From Methylocystaceae bacterium (GTDB lineage: Bacteria; Pseudomonadota; Alphaproteobacteria; Rhizobiales; Beijerinckiaceae): a stretch of 6,527 bases of DNA. The notes beneath the pieces are model-generated. The model saw only the letters and a program-made list of their open reading frames with translations, was not told where the DNA came from and searched no databases. Below are positions 1-5,761 of this stretch, one piece after another (position 1 is the stretch's first letter; each line of letters opens with the position of its first letter). The translations under genes were made by a program, and so were the position numbers. Location of the stretch: contig PLZT01000613.1 in assembly GCA_003152255.1 (NCBI GenBank), positions 8,505 through 15,031 of the forward strand. Reading direction: 5' to 3'.

Positions 1-522
1 CCACATCAGGAACATGGTGCCGCCGACCAGCGTCACGACAGTGGTAAGCCGGAAAAACAGTCCCGGCTCGGTGACGACGCCCGACTGGCCCTCGAGGCCG
101 ATGGCCATTCCGTAAGCCTGGAAAGTCGCGAGCACCACCGTCAGATAGCGGGTGTACTGATTGAGGACCTTGCGGCCCGCCTCGCCGTCCTTCTTCACGC
201 TTTCCAGCGCCGGCACCACCGAGGTGAGCAGCTGAATGATGATCGAGGCGGAGATGTACGGCATGATGTTCAGCGCGAAAATCGCGCGCCGCTGCACGGC
301 GCCGCCGGCGAACATGTTGAACAGTTCCAGCACGCCCTTGGACTGGCCAAAAAAGCTTTTGGCGAAGGCGTCGGGATCGATGCCGGGTAGCGGTATGTAT
401 GTTCCGAGGCGATAGACGACCAGCGCAGCGAGCGTGAACCAGATGCGCTGCTTCAGCTCTTCGGCCTTGCCGAAGGCGGAGAGATTGACGTTGGCCGCAA
501 GCTGTTCGGCTGCCGATGCCAT
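1..522 (-). CDS. secY: SecY, protein translocase channel subunit (5' part, runs off window)
   Basis: SecY is the pore-forming inner-membrane subunit of the SecYEG translocon. It exports unfolded proteins and inserts membrane proteins with SecA or the ribosome. The first 174 codons are present and stay open to base 1; full SecY is about 440 residues. Visible parts are a short cytosolic N-terminus, a first membrane segment near residues 27-44 followed by the family motif YRLGTYIPLPG, the plug region around LFNMFAGGA (67-75), membrane segment 2 with IMPYISASIIIQLL (86-99), the KKDGEAGRK cytosolic loop (110-118), segment 3 (about 124-142) and the start of segment 4 (about 157-174). The ATG at 522 has a strong Shine-Dalgarno core, GGGGAG, about 8 nt upstream. 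As the last gene of an spc-type block it is expected to be co-transcribed with the ribosomal genes, but a 186-nt spacer separates it from rplO. Identity is very secure; the 3' end lies outside the window. Confidence 0.98.
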   Translation of the reverse strand, partial: MASAAEQLAANVNLSAFGKAEELKQRIWFTLAALVVYRLGTYIPLPGIDPDAFAKSFFGQSKGVLELFNMFAGGAVQRRAIFALNIMPYISASIIIQLLTSVVPALESVKKDGEAGRKVLNQYTRYLTVVLATFQAYGMAIGLEGQSGVVTEPGLFFRLTTVVTLVGGTMFLMW

Positions 523-540
523 GGACGAACTCCCCTTTTT

Positions 541-572
541 CCGTGCGGCCGTCGCGGGCTACGGCCGCGCGG
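541..572 (-). promoter_or_regulatory. Inverted repeat abutting the secY ribosome binding site
   Basis: GCGGCCGT (545-552) and ACGGCCGC (561-568) form a perfect 8-bp stem with an 8-nt loop. Four more base pairs (541-544 with 569-572) extend it to 12, with one C-A mismatch on the transcribed strand. The stem ends directly before AAAAAGGGGAG, which contains the secY Shine-Dalgarno sequence, so folding could influence ribosome access. There is no downstream T-tract on the transcribed strand, so it is not an intrinsic terminator. Function is inferred. Confidence 0.5.
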
Positions 573-671
573 CGCTTTCTGATTTTGCCTGGGCGTTTTT
601 GTCCCCGATCGCCGATCCAGGGCGGCGCCGCTTTCCGCGCGGGACGATCGAGCGAGAGCAAAATAGACGAT

Positions 672-697
672 GCGGGCGCCCTCGCAAGGGCTCCCGC
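672..697 (-). promoter_or_regulatory. Hairpin just downstream of the rplO stop
   Basis: Positions 672-682 and 687-697 are complementary over 11 bp with a single mismatch (A-G on the transcribed strand) and a 4-nt loop, making a very GC-rich stem. It begins 11 nt after the rplO stop codon. On the transcribed strand it is followed by ATCGTCTATTTTGC, which is only weakly U-rich, so at best it is a partial terminator or a 3'-end/processing hairpin that could lower expression of secY relative to the ribosomal genes. On the opposite strand it is followed within 5 nt by a T-rich run. Confidence 0.5.
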
Positions 698-708
698 GCC
701 GCTTTTAT

Positions 709-1185
709 TTATTCCGTGGCGGAGGCCGCGAGAAGCTTCACCGAGCCGCCGGCGCCCTCGATCGCCGCGATCGCCGATTTCGACGCGGCGGCGACCTCGA
801 ACGCGAGCTTCGCGGTGATGGTGCCCTGACCGAGGATCTTCACGCCGTCGCGGGACTTCGAAATCACCCCGGCGGCGATCAGCGCCTCATTGGTCACGGC
901 CGCGGCGGCGTCGAGCTTGCCGGAATCGATTGCCTGCTGGATCCGCCCGACGTTCACCTCATTGTAATCATGGGAGAACGGGTTATGGAAGCCGCGCTTG
1001 GGCAAACGCCGATGCAACGGCATTTGGCCGCCCTCGAAGCCCTTGACGGCGACGCCGGTGCGCGCCTTCTGCCCCTTGACGCCGCGGCCGCCGGTCTTGC
1101 CCTTGCCGGAGCCGATGCCGCGACCGACGCGCATGCGATTCTTGCTGGCGCCGGGATTGTCGGAAAGATCGTTGAGTTTCACCAT
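709..1185 (-). CDS. rplO: 50S ribosomal protein L15 (uL15)
   Basis: L15 is a late-assembling protein of the large ribosomal subunit that binds 23S rRNA. The 158-residue product is of normal bacterial length. The glycine/lysine/arginine-rich, rRNA-threading N-terminal half is clear: [15 protein letters not shown] (21-35), then [19 protein letters not shown] (48-66), followed by the globular C-terminal domain with GVKILGQG (114-121). The ATG at 1185 begins the standard MVKLNDL sequence. A TTG nine codons upstream is in frame but overlaps rpmD and adds non-homologous residues. The gene sits 10 nt after the rpmD stop with a modest GGGCGGG ribosome binding site, so translation is probably coupled. 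The stop is TAA. Confidence 0.98.
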   Translation of the reverse strand: MVKLNDLSDNPGASKNRMRVGRGIGSGKGKTGGRGVKGQKARTGVAVKGFEGGQMPLHRRLPKRGFHNPFSHDYNEVNVGRIQQAIDSGKLDAAAAVTNEALIAAGVISKSRDGVKILGQGTITAKLAFEVAAASKSAIAAIEGAGGSVKLLAASATE

Positions 1186-1195
1186 TTGCCCGCCC

Positions 1196-1387
1196 TCACT
1201 TCTCGCCGACAATTTTGACGAGATGCGCCACCTTGGCGATCAAGCCGCGCACGGAAGGCGTATCCTCGAGAGTCCGGCGCCGCCCGATTCTGGTCAGGCC
1301 CAGGCCGATGAGGGACTTGCGTTGCCGATCGGGACGTCCGGTGGCGCTCCCGGTCTGCTCGACGGTGATGGTCTTGGTCGTCGTCAT
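1196..1387 (-). CDS. rpmD: 50S ribosomal protein L30 (uL30)
   Basis: L30 is a small large-subunit protein that contacts 23S rRNA. This 63-residue product is typical for the short bacterial form. The recognisable core is [28 protein letters not shown] (7-34), where a strand leads into the RKSLIGLGL helix region, followed by the conserved [13 protein letters not shown] segment (38-50). The ATG at 1387 is chosen because GGGGAGG lies directly upstream within a 14-nt gap after the rpsE stop, and residues from here match the family. An in-frame ATG at 1405 would overlap rpsE and consume the ribosome binding site. It lies between rpsE and rplO, the usual spc order. Confidence 0.97.
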   Translation of the reverse strand: MTTTKTITVEQTGSATGRPDRQRKSLIGLGLTRIGRRRTLEDTPSVRGLIAKVAHLVKIVGEK

Positions 1388-1401
1388 CTCGATGCCTCCC
1401 C

Positions 1402-1974
1402 TCACGCGTCGACGGCTTCGGCGTCGGTCCCCTGGCGCCGCGACTGCAAGGTAGAAACCTTGAGCGTGCGGCGCGCGGCGACGGCGCGCGGCGAATCTTC
1501 ACGGCCGAGCGCGTCGAAAGTCGCCCGGATCATATTGTAGGGGTTCGACGAGCCCTGGCTCTTGGCCACGACGTCGTGCACGCCGAGCGTCTCGAACACG
1601 GCGCGCATCGGGCCGCCGGCGATGATGCCGGTGCCGGGAGGCGCCGCGCGCAGCACGACGCGCCCGGCGCCATGGCGCCCGTTGACGTCGTGATGCAGCG
1701 TGCGGCCTTCGCGAAGCGGCACGCGGATCAGCGCGCGCTTGGCCGCGTCGGTCGCCTTGCGGATCGCCTCGGGCACCTCGCGCGCCTTGCCATGACCAAA
1801 GCCCACGCGGCCCTTCTGGTCGCCGACGACGACGAGCGCCGCGAAACCGAAGCGGCGGCCGCCCTTCACGACCTTGGCGACGCGATTAATGTGGACCAGA
1901 CGATCCACGAATTCGCTGTCGCGCTCTTCTCTATCGCGATCGCGACCGCGACCGCCCTCTGATTCACGCGCCAT
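1402..1974 (-). CDS. rpsE: 30S ribosomal protein S5 (uS5)
   Basis: S5 lies at the mRNA entry side of the small subunit with S3 and S4 and contributes to decoding accuracy and mRNA unwinding. The product is 190 residues. After a charged tail (residues 2-19, rich in R, D, E and G) comes the double-stranded-RNA-binding S5 domain: [20 protein letters not shown] (21-40) and [20 protein letters not shown] (41-60). The C-terminal domain includes [18 protein letters not shown] (111-128) and [16 protein letters not shown] (141-156). The ATG at 1974 follows GGAAGAG; an in-frame GTG five codons upstream is possible but would absorb that site. The tail is longer than in Escherichia coli, as is common in alphaproteobacteria. 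The stop is 14 nt from rpmD. Confidence 0.97.
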   Translation of the reverse strand: MARESEGGRGRDRDREERDSEFVDRLVHINRVAKVVKGGRRFGFAALVVVGDQKGRVGFGHGKAREVPEAIRKATDAAKRALIRVPLREGRTLHHDVNGRHGAGRVVLRAAPPGTGIIAGGPMRAVFETLGVHDVVAKSQGSSNPYNMIRATFDALGREDSPRAVAARRTLKVSTLQSRRQGTDAEAVDA

Positions 1975-1993
1975 TTTCTCTTCCGTCACTTAC

Positions 1994-2011
1994 GCGGCCC
2001 TATCGGACCGC
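1994..2011 (-). promoter_or_regulatory. Small hairpin in the rplR-rpsE spacer
   Basis: The transcribed strand reads GCGGTCC-GATA-GGGCCGC, a 7-bp stem with one G-U wobble and a tetraloop, in the 55-nt gap between the rplR stop and the rpsE start. No T-tract follows it. It ends about 20 nt before the rpsE ATG and so close to its ribosome binding site. It could modulate rpsE translation or mark a processing site, but the stem is short in a GC-rich genome and may be incidental. Confidence 0.3.
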
Positions 2012-2029
2012 TCGCTTCGAGGTGATCGA

Positions 2030-2392
2030 TTAAAAGTCCAGGCCGCCCTCGCGGGCGCCCTCGGCGAGCGCCTTCACGCGCCCGTGATACATATAGGCGC
2101 CGCGGTCGAACACGACGGCCTTGATGCCCTTGGCGACGGCGCGCTCGGCGATGAGCTTGCCCACCACCTTGGCGGCGTCGATATTGGCCCCGGATTTGAG
2201 GCTGTCGCGGTTCGCCTTTTCCATCGAGGACGCGGCGACGACCGTCACGCCCTGCTCGTCGTCGATGATCTGCGCATAGATCTGCTTCGACGAACGGAAA
2301 ACCGACAGGCGCGGGCGCCCATAGGCGCGCGCGCGGATCGAACGGCGCACCCGGTCCTTGCGGCGAGTTTCGTGTTGAACATCCCTAGCCAT
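2030..2392 (-). CDS. rplR: 50S ribosomal protein L18 (uL18)
   Basis: L18 binds 5S rRNA together with L5 and anchors it in the central protuberance of the large subunit. The 120-residue product has normal length. The basic N-terminus ([27 protein letters not shown], residues 10-36) is the 5S rRNA-binding tail, followed by the alternating fold with [20 protein letters not shown] (37-56), and the diagnostic C-terminus [28 protein letters not shown] (93-120). The ATG at 2392 is preceded by TAAGGA, where the Shine-Dalgarno sequence overlaps the TAA stop of rplF 11 nt upstream, a clear coupling arrangement. Stop is TAA. Confidence 0.98.
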   Translation of the reverse strand: MARDVQHETRRKDRVRRSIRARAYGRPRLSVFRSSKQIYAQIIDDEQGVTVVAASSMEKANRDSLKSGANIDAAKVVGKLIAERAVAKGIKAVVFDRGAYMYHGRVKALAEGAREGGLDF

Positions 2393-2403
2393 GACGGCAT
2401 TCC

Positions 2404-2937
2404 TTACTTCTTCTTGCCTTCCTTGCGGAAGATAAATTCGTTGGCGTATCTCACGCCCTTGCCCTTATACGGCTCGGGCGCGCGCAACGCGCGGATTTCG
2501 GCGGCGATCTGGCCGATCTGGCGCTTGTCGATCCCGCTGATGGTGATCTCCGTCGGCTTGGGAGTCACGATCGTGACGCCGGCCGGAATCGGATAATTCA
2601 CATCATGCGAGTAACCCAGCGCCAACTGCAGGGTCTTGCCCTGCACCGCCGCGCGATAACCGACGCCAGTGATTTCGAGTTTCTTTTCGAAACCCGTGGT
2701 CACGCCGAGCACGATGTTGTTAACCCGGGCCCGCGACGTGCCCCAAAGCGCGCGCGCGCGCTTGGTTTCGTTGCGCGGATCCACCTTGATCGCATTGTCC
2801 TGGTAGACGACGGAGACGTCGTCTGGAACCAGGAACTCGAGTTGACCCTTGGCGCCCTTGACCGAAACAAGCTGGCCGTCCACCTTCGCGGTGACTCCGG
2901 CCGGCACGACGACGGGCTTCTTGCCGATACGAGACAT
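2404..2937 (-). CDS. rplF: 50S ribosomal protein L6 (uL6)
   Basis: L6 is a two-domain large-subunit protein near the sarcin-ricin loop and the factor-binding region. The product is 177 residues, the standard length. It starts with the typical [15 protein letters not shown] and has the two repeated domains (about 1-80 and 82-175). The L6 signature [11 protein letters not shown] sits at 154-164, and the tail ends in a lysine run. The ATG at 2937 has AGGA upstream and lies 34 nt after the rpsH stop. Longer in-frame upstream starts would run through rpsH in the wrong frame and add non-homologous residues. The stop codon is TAA and contributes to the rplR ribosome binding site. Confidence 0.98.
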   Translation of the reverse strand: MSRIGKKPVVVPAGVTAKVDGQLVSVKGAKGQLEFLVPDDVSVVYQDNAIKVDPRNETKRARALWGTSRARVNNIVLGVTTGFEKKLEITGVGYRAAVQGKTLQLALGYSHDVNYPIPAGVTIVTPKPTEITISGIDKRQIGQIAAEIRALRAPEPYKGKGVRYANEFIFRKEGKKK

Positions 2938-2971
2938 GATAGCAATTCCTGTATGGTGGCTTCGCGCAGGA

Positions 2972-3370
2972 TCAGAAGACCTTGCACAAAACCTCGCCGC
3001 CGACATTGTTCTCGCGCGCCGCGTGATCCGCCATGACGCCCTTTGGCGTCGACACGATGGTGATGCCGAGGCCGTTGGCGACACGCGGCACCGCGTTGAC
3101 ATCCGCGTAGACCCGGCGACCGGGACGCGACACGCGCTCGATCTGCTTGATCACGGGATGGCCGTCGAAATATTTCAGCTCCACCTCGAACTCGGTGCGG
3201 CCGTTGCCGAAATCCGTGGTGGTGTAGCCACGGATATAGCCTTCGTCCTTCAAGACGTCGAGCACGTGCGCGCGCAGCTTGGAGCCCGGCGTCGCCACCT
3301 TTTCCTTGCGGCGCATTTGCGCGTTGCGGATGCGGGTGAGCAAATCGCCCAACGGATCGTTGATCGCCAT
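2972..3370 (-). CDS. rpsH: 30S ribosomal protein S8 (uS8)
   Basis: S8 is a primary 16S rRNA-binding protein of the small-subunit platform; in Escherichia coli it is also the translational repressor of the spc operon. The product is 132 residues, normal for the family. It opens with [17 protein letters not shown] (4-20), the conserved N-terminal RNA-binding domain, and ends with the S8 signature [17 protein letters not shown] (102-118) and a final GGEVLCKVF. The ATG at 3370 is preceded by TAAGGGGAG, which overlaps the rpsN stop 13 nt upstream, so the start is secure. Whether S8 also regulates this operon cannot be read from the protein; candidate RNA structures lie in the rplE-rpsN gap. Confidence 0.98.
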   Translation of the reverse strand: MAINDPLGDLLTRIRNAQMRRKEKVATPGSKLRAHVLDVLKDEGYIRGYTTTDFGNGRTEFEVELKYFDGHPVIKQIERVSRPGRRVYADVNAVPRVANGLGITIVSTPKGVMADHAARENNVGGEVLCKVF

Positions 3371-3383
3371 TTCGCTGCTCCCC

Positions 3384-3689
3384 TTACCAGCTGGACTTCA
3401 CGAGGCCGGGCACGAGGCCGCGGGAACCAAGCTCGCGCAGAGCGATGCGCGACATTTTCAACTTGCGATAGAAAGCGCGCGGACGCCCCGAGATTTCGCA
3501 ACGGTTGCGCACGCGGTTCGGCGCGGAGTTGCGCGGCAACTCGGCGAGCTTGAGACGCGCCTCGAAACGCTCTTCCGCGGACAGTGTTTCGTCGACGGCG
3601 ACCGCCTTCAATCGCGCCCGCCGAGGGGCGAGCGACTTGGCGAGCTTCACCTTTCGCTTGTTATTCTCTATCGCGCTCTTCTTGGCCAT
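3384..3689 (-). CDS. rpsN: 30S ribosomal protein S14 (uS14), long zinc-free form
   Basis: S14 binds 16S rRNA in the head of the small subunit and joins late in assembly. The product is 101 residues, the long form without the zinc ribbon: only one cysteine is present (C64), so the four-cysteine zinc site of the short form is absent. The signature [21 protein letters not shown] occupies 61-81, and the end [11 protein letters not shown] is typical. A basic N-terminus ([16 protein letters not shown]) is followed by a helical middle. The ATG at 3689 has AAGG about 9 nt upstream. It is separated from rplE by 119 nt, longer than most junctions here, and 13 nt from rpsH. Confidence 0.98.
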   Translation of the reverse strand: MAKKSAIENNKRKVKLAKSLAPRRARLKAVAVDETLSAEERFEARLKLAELPRNSAPNRVRNRCEISGRPRAFYRKLKMSRIALRELGSRGLVPGLVKSSW

Positions 3690-3722
3690 TTGGTCTTGCC
3701 TTTTCGGTTACCGCGTTTGAGG

Positions 3723-3745
3723 GCTGGAGCTGGCTCCAGCTTTTT
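3723..3745 (+). terminator. Terminator-like hairpin plus T5, opposite strand to the operon
   Basis: Read on the plus strand, GCTGGAGC (3723-3730), TG, GCTCCAGC (3733-3740) is a perfect inverted repeat followed at once by TTTTT (3741-3745), the layout of an intrinsic terminator. With a realistic 4-nt loop the stem is 7 bp. On the operon's own strand the hairpin is preceded, not followed, by the homopolymer, so it should not stop operon transcription. It could end antisense transcription or serve as an mRNA structure 34 nt upstream of the rpsN start. Function is inferred. Confidence 0.4.
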
Positions 3746-3753
3746 CATTCAAC

Positions 3754-3798
3754 GCGTTTTCGTCACGCGAGCCGGGGGCCCGCTTCGCACGAAAACGC
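3754..3798 (-). repeat. Long inverted repeat in the rplE-rpsN spacer
   Basis: GCGTTTTCGT (3754-3763) and ACGAAAACGC (3789-3798) are perfectly complementary over 10 bp. Inside, 3767-3776 and 3779-3788 pair at 8 of 10 positions, so the whole element can fold as one long imperfect stem (the tip would open to a larger loop). It starts 10 nt after the rplE stop on the transcribed strand. No T-tract follows. It could be an mRNA stabiliser, a processing site or a ribosomal-protein binding site. Confidence 0.5.
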
Positions 3799-3808
3799 CT
3801 TCAACGCC

Positions 3809-4525
3809 TCACTGCCGGAACGGGAAATTAAACGCCTTCAACAGGGCGCGCGCTTCATCGTCGGTTTTGGCCGTCGTGCAAACGATCACGTCCATGCCCA
3901 CGATCGACTCCGCCTTGTCGTAGTCGATCTCGGGGAACACGATGTGCTCCTTGATGCCGAGCGCGAAATTGCCGCGCCCGTCGAAGGACTTCGGATTGAG
4001 ACCGCGGAAATCGCGAACGCGCGGCAGCGCGATGGTGATCAAGCGGTCGAGGAACTCATACATGCGCGTCTTGCGCAGCGTCACCTTGGCGCCGATCGGC
4101 ATGTTCTCGCGCACCTTGAAGGTCGAGATCGCCAAACGCGCCCGCGTGATCACCGGCTTTTGACCGGCGATGAGCGCGAGGTCGCCCGCGGCGGCCGTCA
4201 CCTTCTTGGTGTCGTTGACCGCCTCGCCAACGCCCATGTTCAGCACGATCTTCTCGATCGTCGGCACTTCATAGCTATTCTTATAGCCGAACTGCTTGGT
4301 CATTTCGGCGCGAACGACCTCTTCGAAATGCTTCTTGAGGCGCGGCGTGTAGACGCCGGTCGGCAGCTCGGCCTTCACCGCGCCGCGCGAACCACGCTCC
4401 TCGCCGCCGGCGGCGGGCGCCGCCGCCTTGCTCTTGGCGGACTTCTTGCCTTCGGCGGCCTTGTCCGCGCCCTTCGCGGGCTTATCCCCGGCCTTGGCGG
4501 CCTTGGGCTTCTTTTCCTCAGCCAT
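3809..4525 (-). CDS. rplE: 50S ribosomal protein L5 (uL5) with long Lys/Ala-rich N-terminal extension
   Basis: L5 binds 5S rRNA and forms part of the central protuberance and the bridge to S13. The product is 238 residues, against about 180 in most bacteria. The conserved protein starts near residue 59 ([12 protein letters not shown]) and continues through [17 protein letters not shown] (87-103), the L5 signature region [17 protein letters not shown] (116-132), [20 protein letters not shown] (143-162), [16 protein letters not shown] (171-186) and [11 protein letters not shown] (190-200). Residues 1-55 are extra: in the first 52, 12 are lysine and 16 alanine, with no predicted fold. The ATG at 4525 is favoured because GGGAG lies about 9 nt upstream and the start overlaps the rplX stop by 8 nt (ATGGCTGA). 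A GTG at residue 50 has no well-placed ribosome binding site. Confidence 0.96.
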   Translation of the reverse strand: MAEEKKPKAAKAGDKPAKGADKAAEGKKSAKSKAAAPAAGGEERGSRGAVKAELPTGVYTPRLKKHFEEVVRAEMTKQFGYKNSYEVPTIEKIVLNMGVGEAVNDTKKVTAAAGDLALIAGQKPVITRARLAISTFKVRENMPIGAKVTLRKTRMYEFLDRLITIALPRVRDFRGLNPKSFDGRGNFALGIKEHIVFPEIDYDKAESIVGMDVIVCTTAKTDDEARALLKAFNFPFRQ

Positions 4526-4835
4526 CGATCTGTTCTCCCGAACGCTTGGCGACGCGAACCTTGCGGCCGTCGTCGAGAATCTTGAATCCGACTCTGGTCG
4601 GCTTGCCGTCCTTGGGATCGGCGATGGCGAGGTTCGACAGGTCGATCGGGGCCGATTTGGTCACGATCCCGGCCTCGCGGTCCTTGGTCTGGCGCTGGTG
4701 GCGCTTGACCTGATTGACGCCCTCGACGAGGGCGCGGCCCTCGTCGGGCTGAACCTTGACGACCTCGCCGGTGCGGCCCTTGTCGCGACCCGCGAGCACG
4801 ACCACCTTGTCGCCCTTCTTGATCTTGGCGGCCAT
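4518..4835 (-). CDS. rplX: 50S ribosomal protein L24 (uL24)
   Basis: L24 is one of the first proteins to bind 23S rRNA, nucleates large-subunit assembly, and ends up near the exit of the peptide tunnel. The 105-residue product is of normal length. It starts with a KOW motif, [20 protein letters not shown] (6-25), followed by [13 protein letters not shown] (37-49) and the conserved acidic/hydrophobic [22 protein letters not shown] (63-84). The ATG at 4835 overlaps the rplN stop by one base (TAATG), and the TGA stop lies inside the first codons of rplE (8-nt overlap). This pair of overlaps predicts tight translational coupling of L14, L24 and L5. Confidence 0.98.
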   Translation of the reverse strand: MAAKIKKGDKVVVLAGRDKGRTGEVVKVQPDEGRALVEGVNQVKRHQRQTKDREAGIVTKSAPIDLSNLAIADPKDGKPTRVGFKILDDGRKVRVAKRSGEQIDG

Positions 4836-5203
4836 TACAGCACCTCCGGCGCGAGCGAGATGATCTTCATGTGGTTCTTGGCGCGCAATTCGCGCGGGAC
4901 CGGTCCGAAAATACGGGTGCCGATCGGCTCCTTCTGATTGTTGATCAGCACGGCCGCATTCGAGTCGAATCTGATCGTCGAACCGTCGGCGCGCTTGATG
5001 TCCTTCGCCGTGCGAACGACGACGGCCTTCAGCACGTCGCCCTTCTTCACGCGGCCGCGCGGAATCGCCTCCTTGATGGACACGACGATAATGTCGCCCA
5101 CGCCGGCATATTTGCGCTTCGAGCCGCCCAGCACCTTGATGCACATGACCCGGCGCGCGCCGGAGTTGTCGGCGACATCGAGATTTGTCTGCATCTGAAT
5201 CAT
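4835..5203 (-). CDS. rplN: 50S ribosomal protein L14 (uL14)
   Basis: L14 lies at the subunit interface, contacts L19, and is a docking site for the silencing factor RsfS. The product is 122 residues, the exact usual length. It begins [27 protein letters not shown] (1-27), shows the basic loop [18 protein letters not shown] (48-65), and carries the L14 signature around [15 protein letters not shown] (73-87), ending in [14 protein letters not shown] (94-107). The ATG at 5203 follows GGCGGA in an 81-nt gap after rpsQ. It is the first gene of the classical spc block. I saw no convincing separate promoter ahead of it. Confidence 0.98.
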   Translation of the reverse strand: MIQMQTNLDVADNSGARRVMCIKVLGGSKRKYAGVGDIIVVSIKEAIPRGRVKKGDVLKAVVVRTAKDIKRADGSTIRFDSNAAVLINNQKEPIGTRIFGPVPRELRAKNHMKIISLAPEVL

Positions 5204-5238
5204 GGCTAATCCGCCTTTTTTATCCGGTCTGGTTTCGA

Positions 5239-5280
5239 CGCGGGCGCCGACTTCGTCCGGAACCTTCCTTTACGCCCGCG
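5239..5280 (-). promoter_or_regulatory. Inverted repeat at the rpsQ-rplN (S10/spc) junction
   Basis: CGCGGGCG (5239-5246) and CGCCCGCG (5273-5280) are perfectly complementary over 8 bp, separated by 26 nt that contain a weaker inner hairpin (about 5247-5260). The stem begins a few bases after the rpsQ stop, exactly at the boundary between the S10-type and spc-type blocks. On the transcribed strand no T-tract follows directly, so read-through is expected. It may stabilise or process the message. Confidence 0.4.
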
Positions 5281-5284
5281 GCAC

Positions 5285-5527
5285 TCAAGCCTTGGGAGCG
5301 TTTTCCATCACGCGCCAGCGTTTCAATCTCGAAATCGGCGCGGTCTCCTCGATCGTCACGGCGTCGCCGACCTTGAATGCGCCGGCTTCGTCATGCGCGT
5401 GATAGTTCTTGGTCCGACGCACCGTCTTCTGGAACAGCGGATGCGTAAAGCGGCGTTCGACCTTAACGACAACGGTCTTGTTTTGCTTGTCGCTGACGAC
5501 GACGCCCTGGAGAATTCGCTTCGGCAT
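5285..5527 (-). CDS. rpsQ: 30S ribosomal protein S17 (uS17)
   Basis: S17 is an OB-fold primary binder of 16S rRNA needed early in small-subunit assembly. The product is 80 residues from the ATG at 5527. It begins [25 protein letters not shown] (2-26), continues with [19 protein letters not shown] (29-47) and has the S17 signature [18 protein letters not shown] (54-71). The ATG is chosen because family members start MPKR. An in-frame GTG at 5536, directly after the rpmC stop, would add three residues and has better-spaced AAGG upstream, so the true start could be either. The gene lies 9 nt after rpmC and ends the S10-type block. Confidence 0.97.
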   Translation of the reverse strand: MPKRILQGVVVSDKQNKTVVVKVERRFTHPLFQKTVRRTKNYHAHDEAGAFKVGDAVTIEETAPISRLKRWRVMENAPKA

Positions 5528-5536
5528 GGCGCTCAC

Positions 5537-5749
5537 TCAACCTTGGCTTTGGGCGCGCTTATGCGCGGCGATGGTCTTGATCCTCGCGATTTCGCGTCTC
5601 ACGACACGAACCCGGGAGGTGTTCTCGAGCTGCCCGGTGGCCCGCTGAAAGCGCAGATTGAACTGCTCTTTCTTGAGATTCAGGAGTTCGTCGTTCAGTT
5701 GATCCTCGGACTGCGCGCGAAGATCGGACACATGTTGCTTGCTCTTCAT
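5537..5749 (-). CDS. rpmC: 50S ribosomal protein L29 (uL29)
   Basis: L29 is a small coiled-coil protein beside the peptide tunnel exit, next to L23, where signal recognition particle and trigger factor dock. The product is 70 residues and almost entirely helical. The family core is [42 protein letters not shown] (18-59), including the L29 signature centred on [10 protein letters not shown] and the turn before [10 protein letters not shown]. The ATG at 5749 lies 12 nt after the rplP stop, with GAGGA overlapping that TGA stop, supporting coupling. The stop is TGA, directly before rpsQ. Confidence 0.98.
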   Translation of the reverse strand: MKSKQHVSDLRAQSEDQLNDELLNLKKEQFNLRFQRATGQLENTSRVRVVRREIARIKTIAAHKRAQSQG

Positions 5750-5761
5750 GACGTCAAATCC

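Larger units (their letters stand above)
523..708 (-). other. rplO-secY intergenic spacer, 186 nt, with two hairpins
   Basis: This is the longest non-coding stretch in the window. On the transcribed strand it begins with a hairpin (672-697) just after the rplO stop and ends with another (541-572) abutting the secY ribosome binding site. I found no convincing sigma-70 promoter (-35/-10 pair) and no small ORF with a good ribosome binding site. It may be an mRNA-processing, attenuation or translational control region for secY; that is inference from position and structure. Confidence 0.6.

Noticed and set aside
523..708. Independent secY promoter in the spacer
   Set aside because: Reading the minus strand I found no -35/-10 pair with acceptable match and spacing; alphaproteobacterial promoters can be weak, so this is absence of evidence only.
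709..1212. Longer rplO from an upstream TTG at 1212
   Set aside because: It overlaps rpmD and adds nine residues not found in L15; the ATG at 1185 gives the family N-terminus.
2404..3102. Longer rplF starting inside rpsH
   Set aside because: The added 55 residues are an out-of-frame reading of S8 sequence; the ATG at 2937 has a ribosome binding site and the exact L6 start.
4370..4525. Frameshift or mis-assembly explaining the L5 extension
   Set aside because: The frame is continuous, the start has its own ribosome binding site, and the overlap with the rplX stop is clean, so no error needs to be invoked.
3584..4585. Long plus-strand open frame (333 codons) opposite rplE
   Set aside because: It is antisense to the secure L5 gene. 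GC-rich codon bias on the minus strand keeps the opposite frame open; the translation is Arg/Leu/His-rich with no family likeness. The same holds for the plus-strand frames at 5393-6217, 1874-2596 and 2849-3553.
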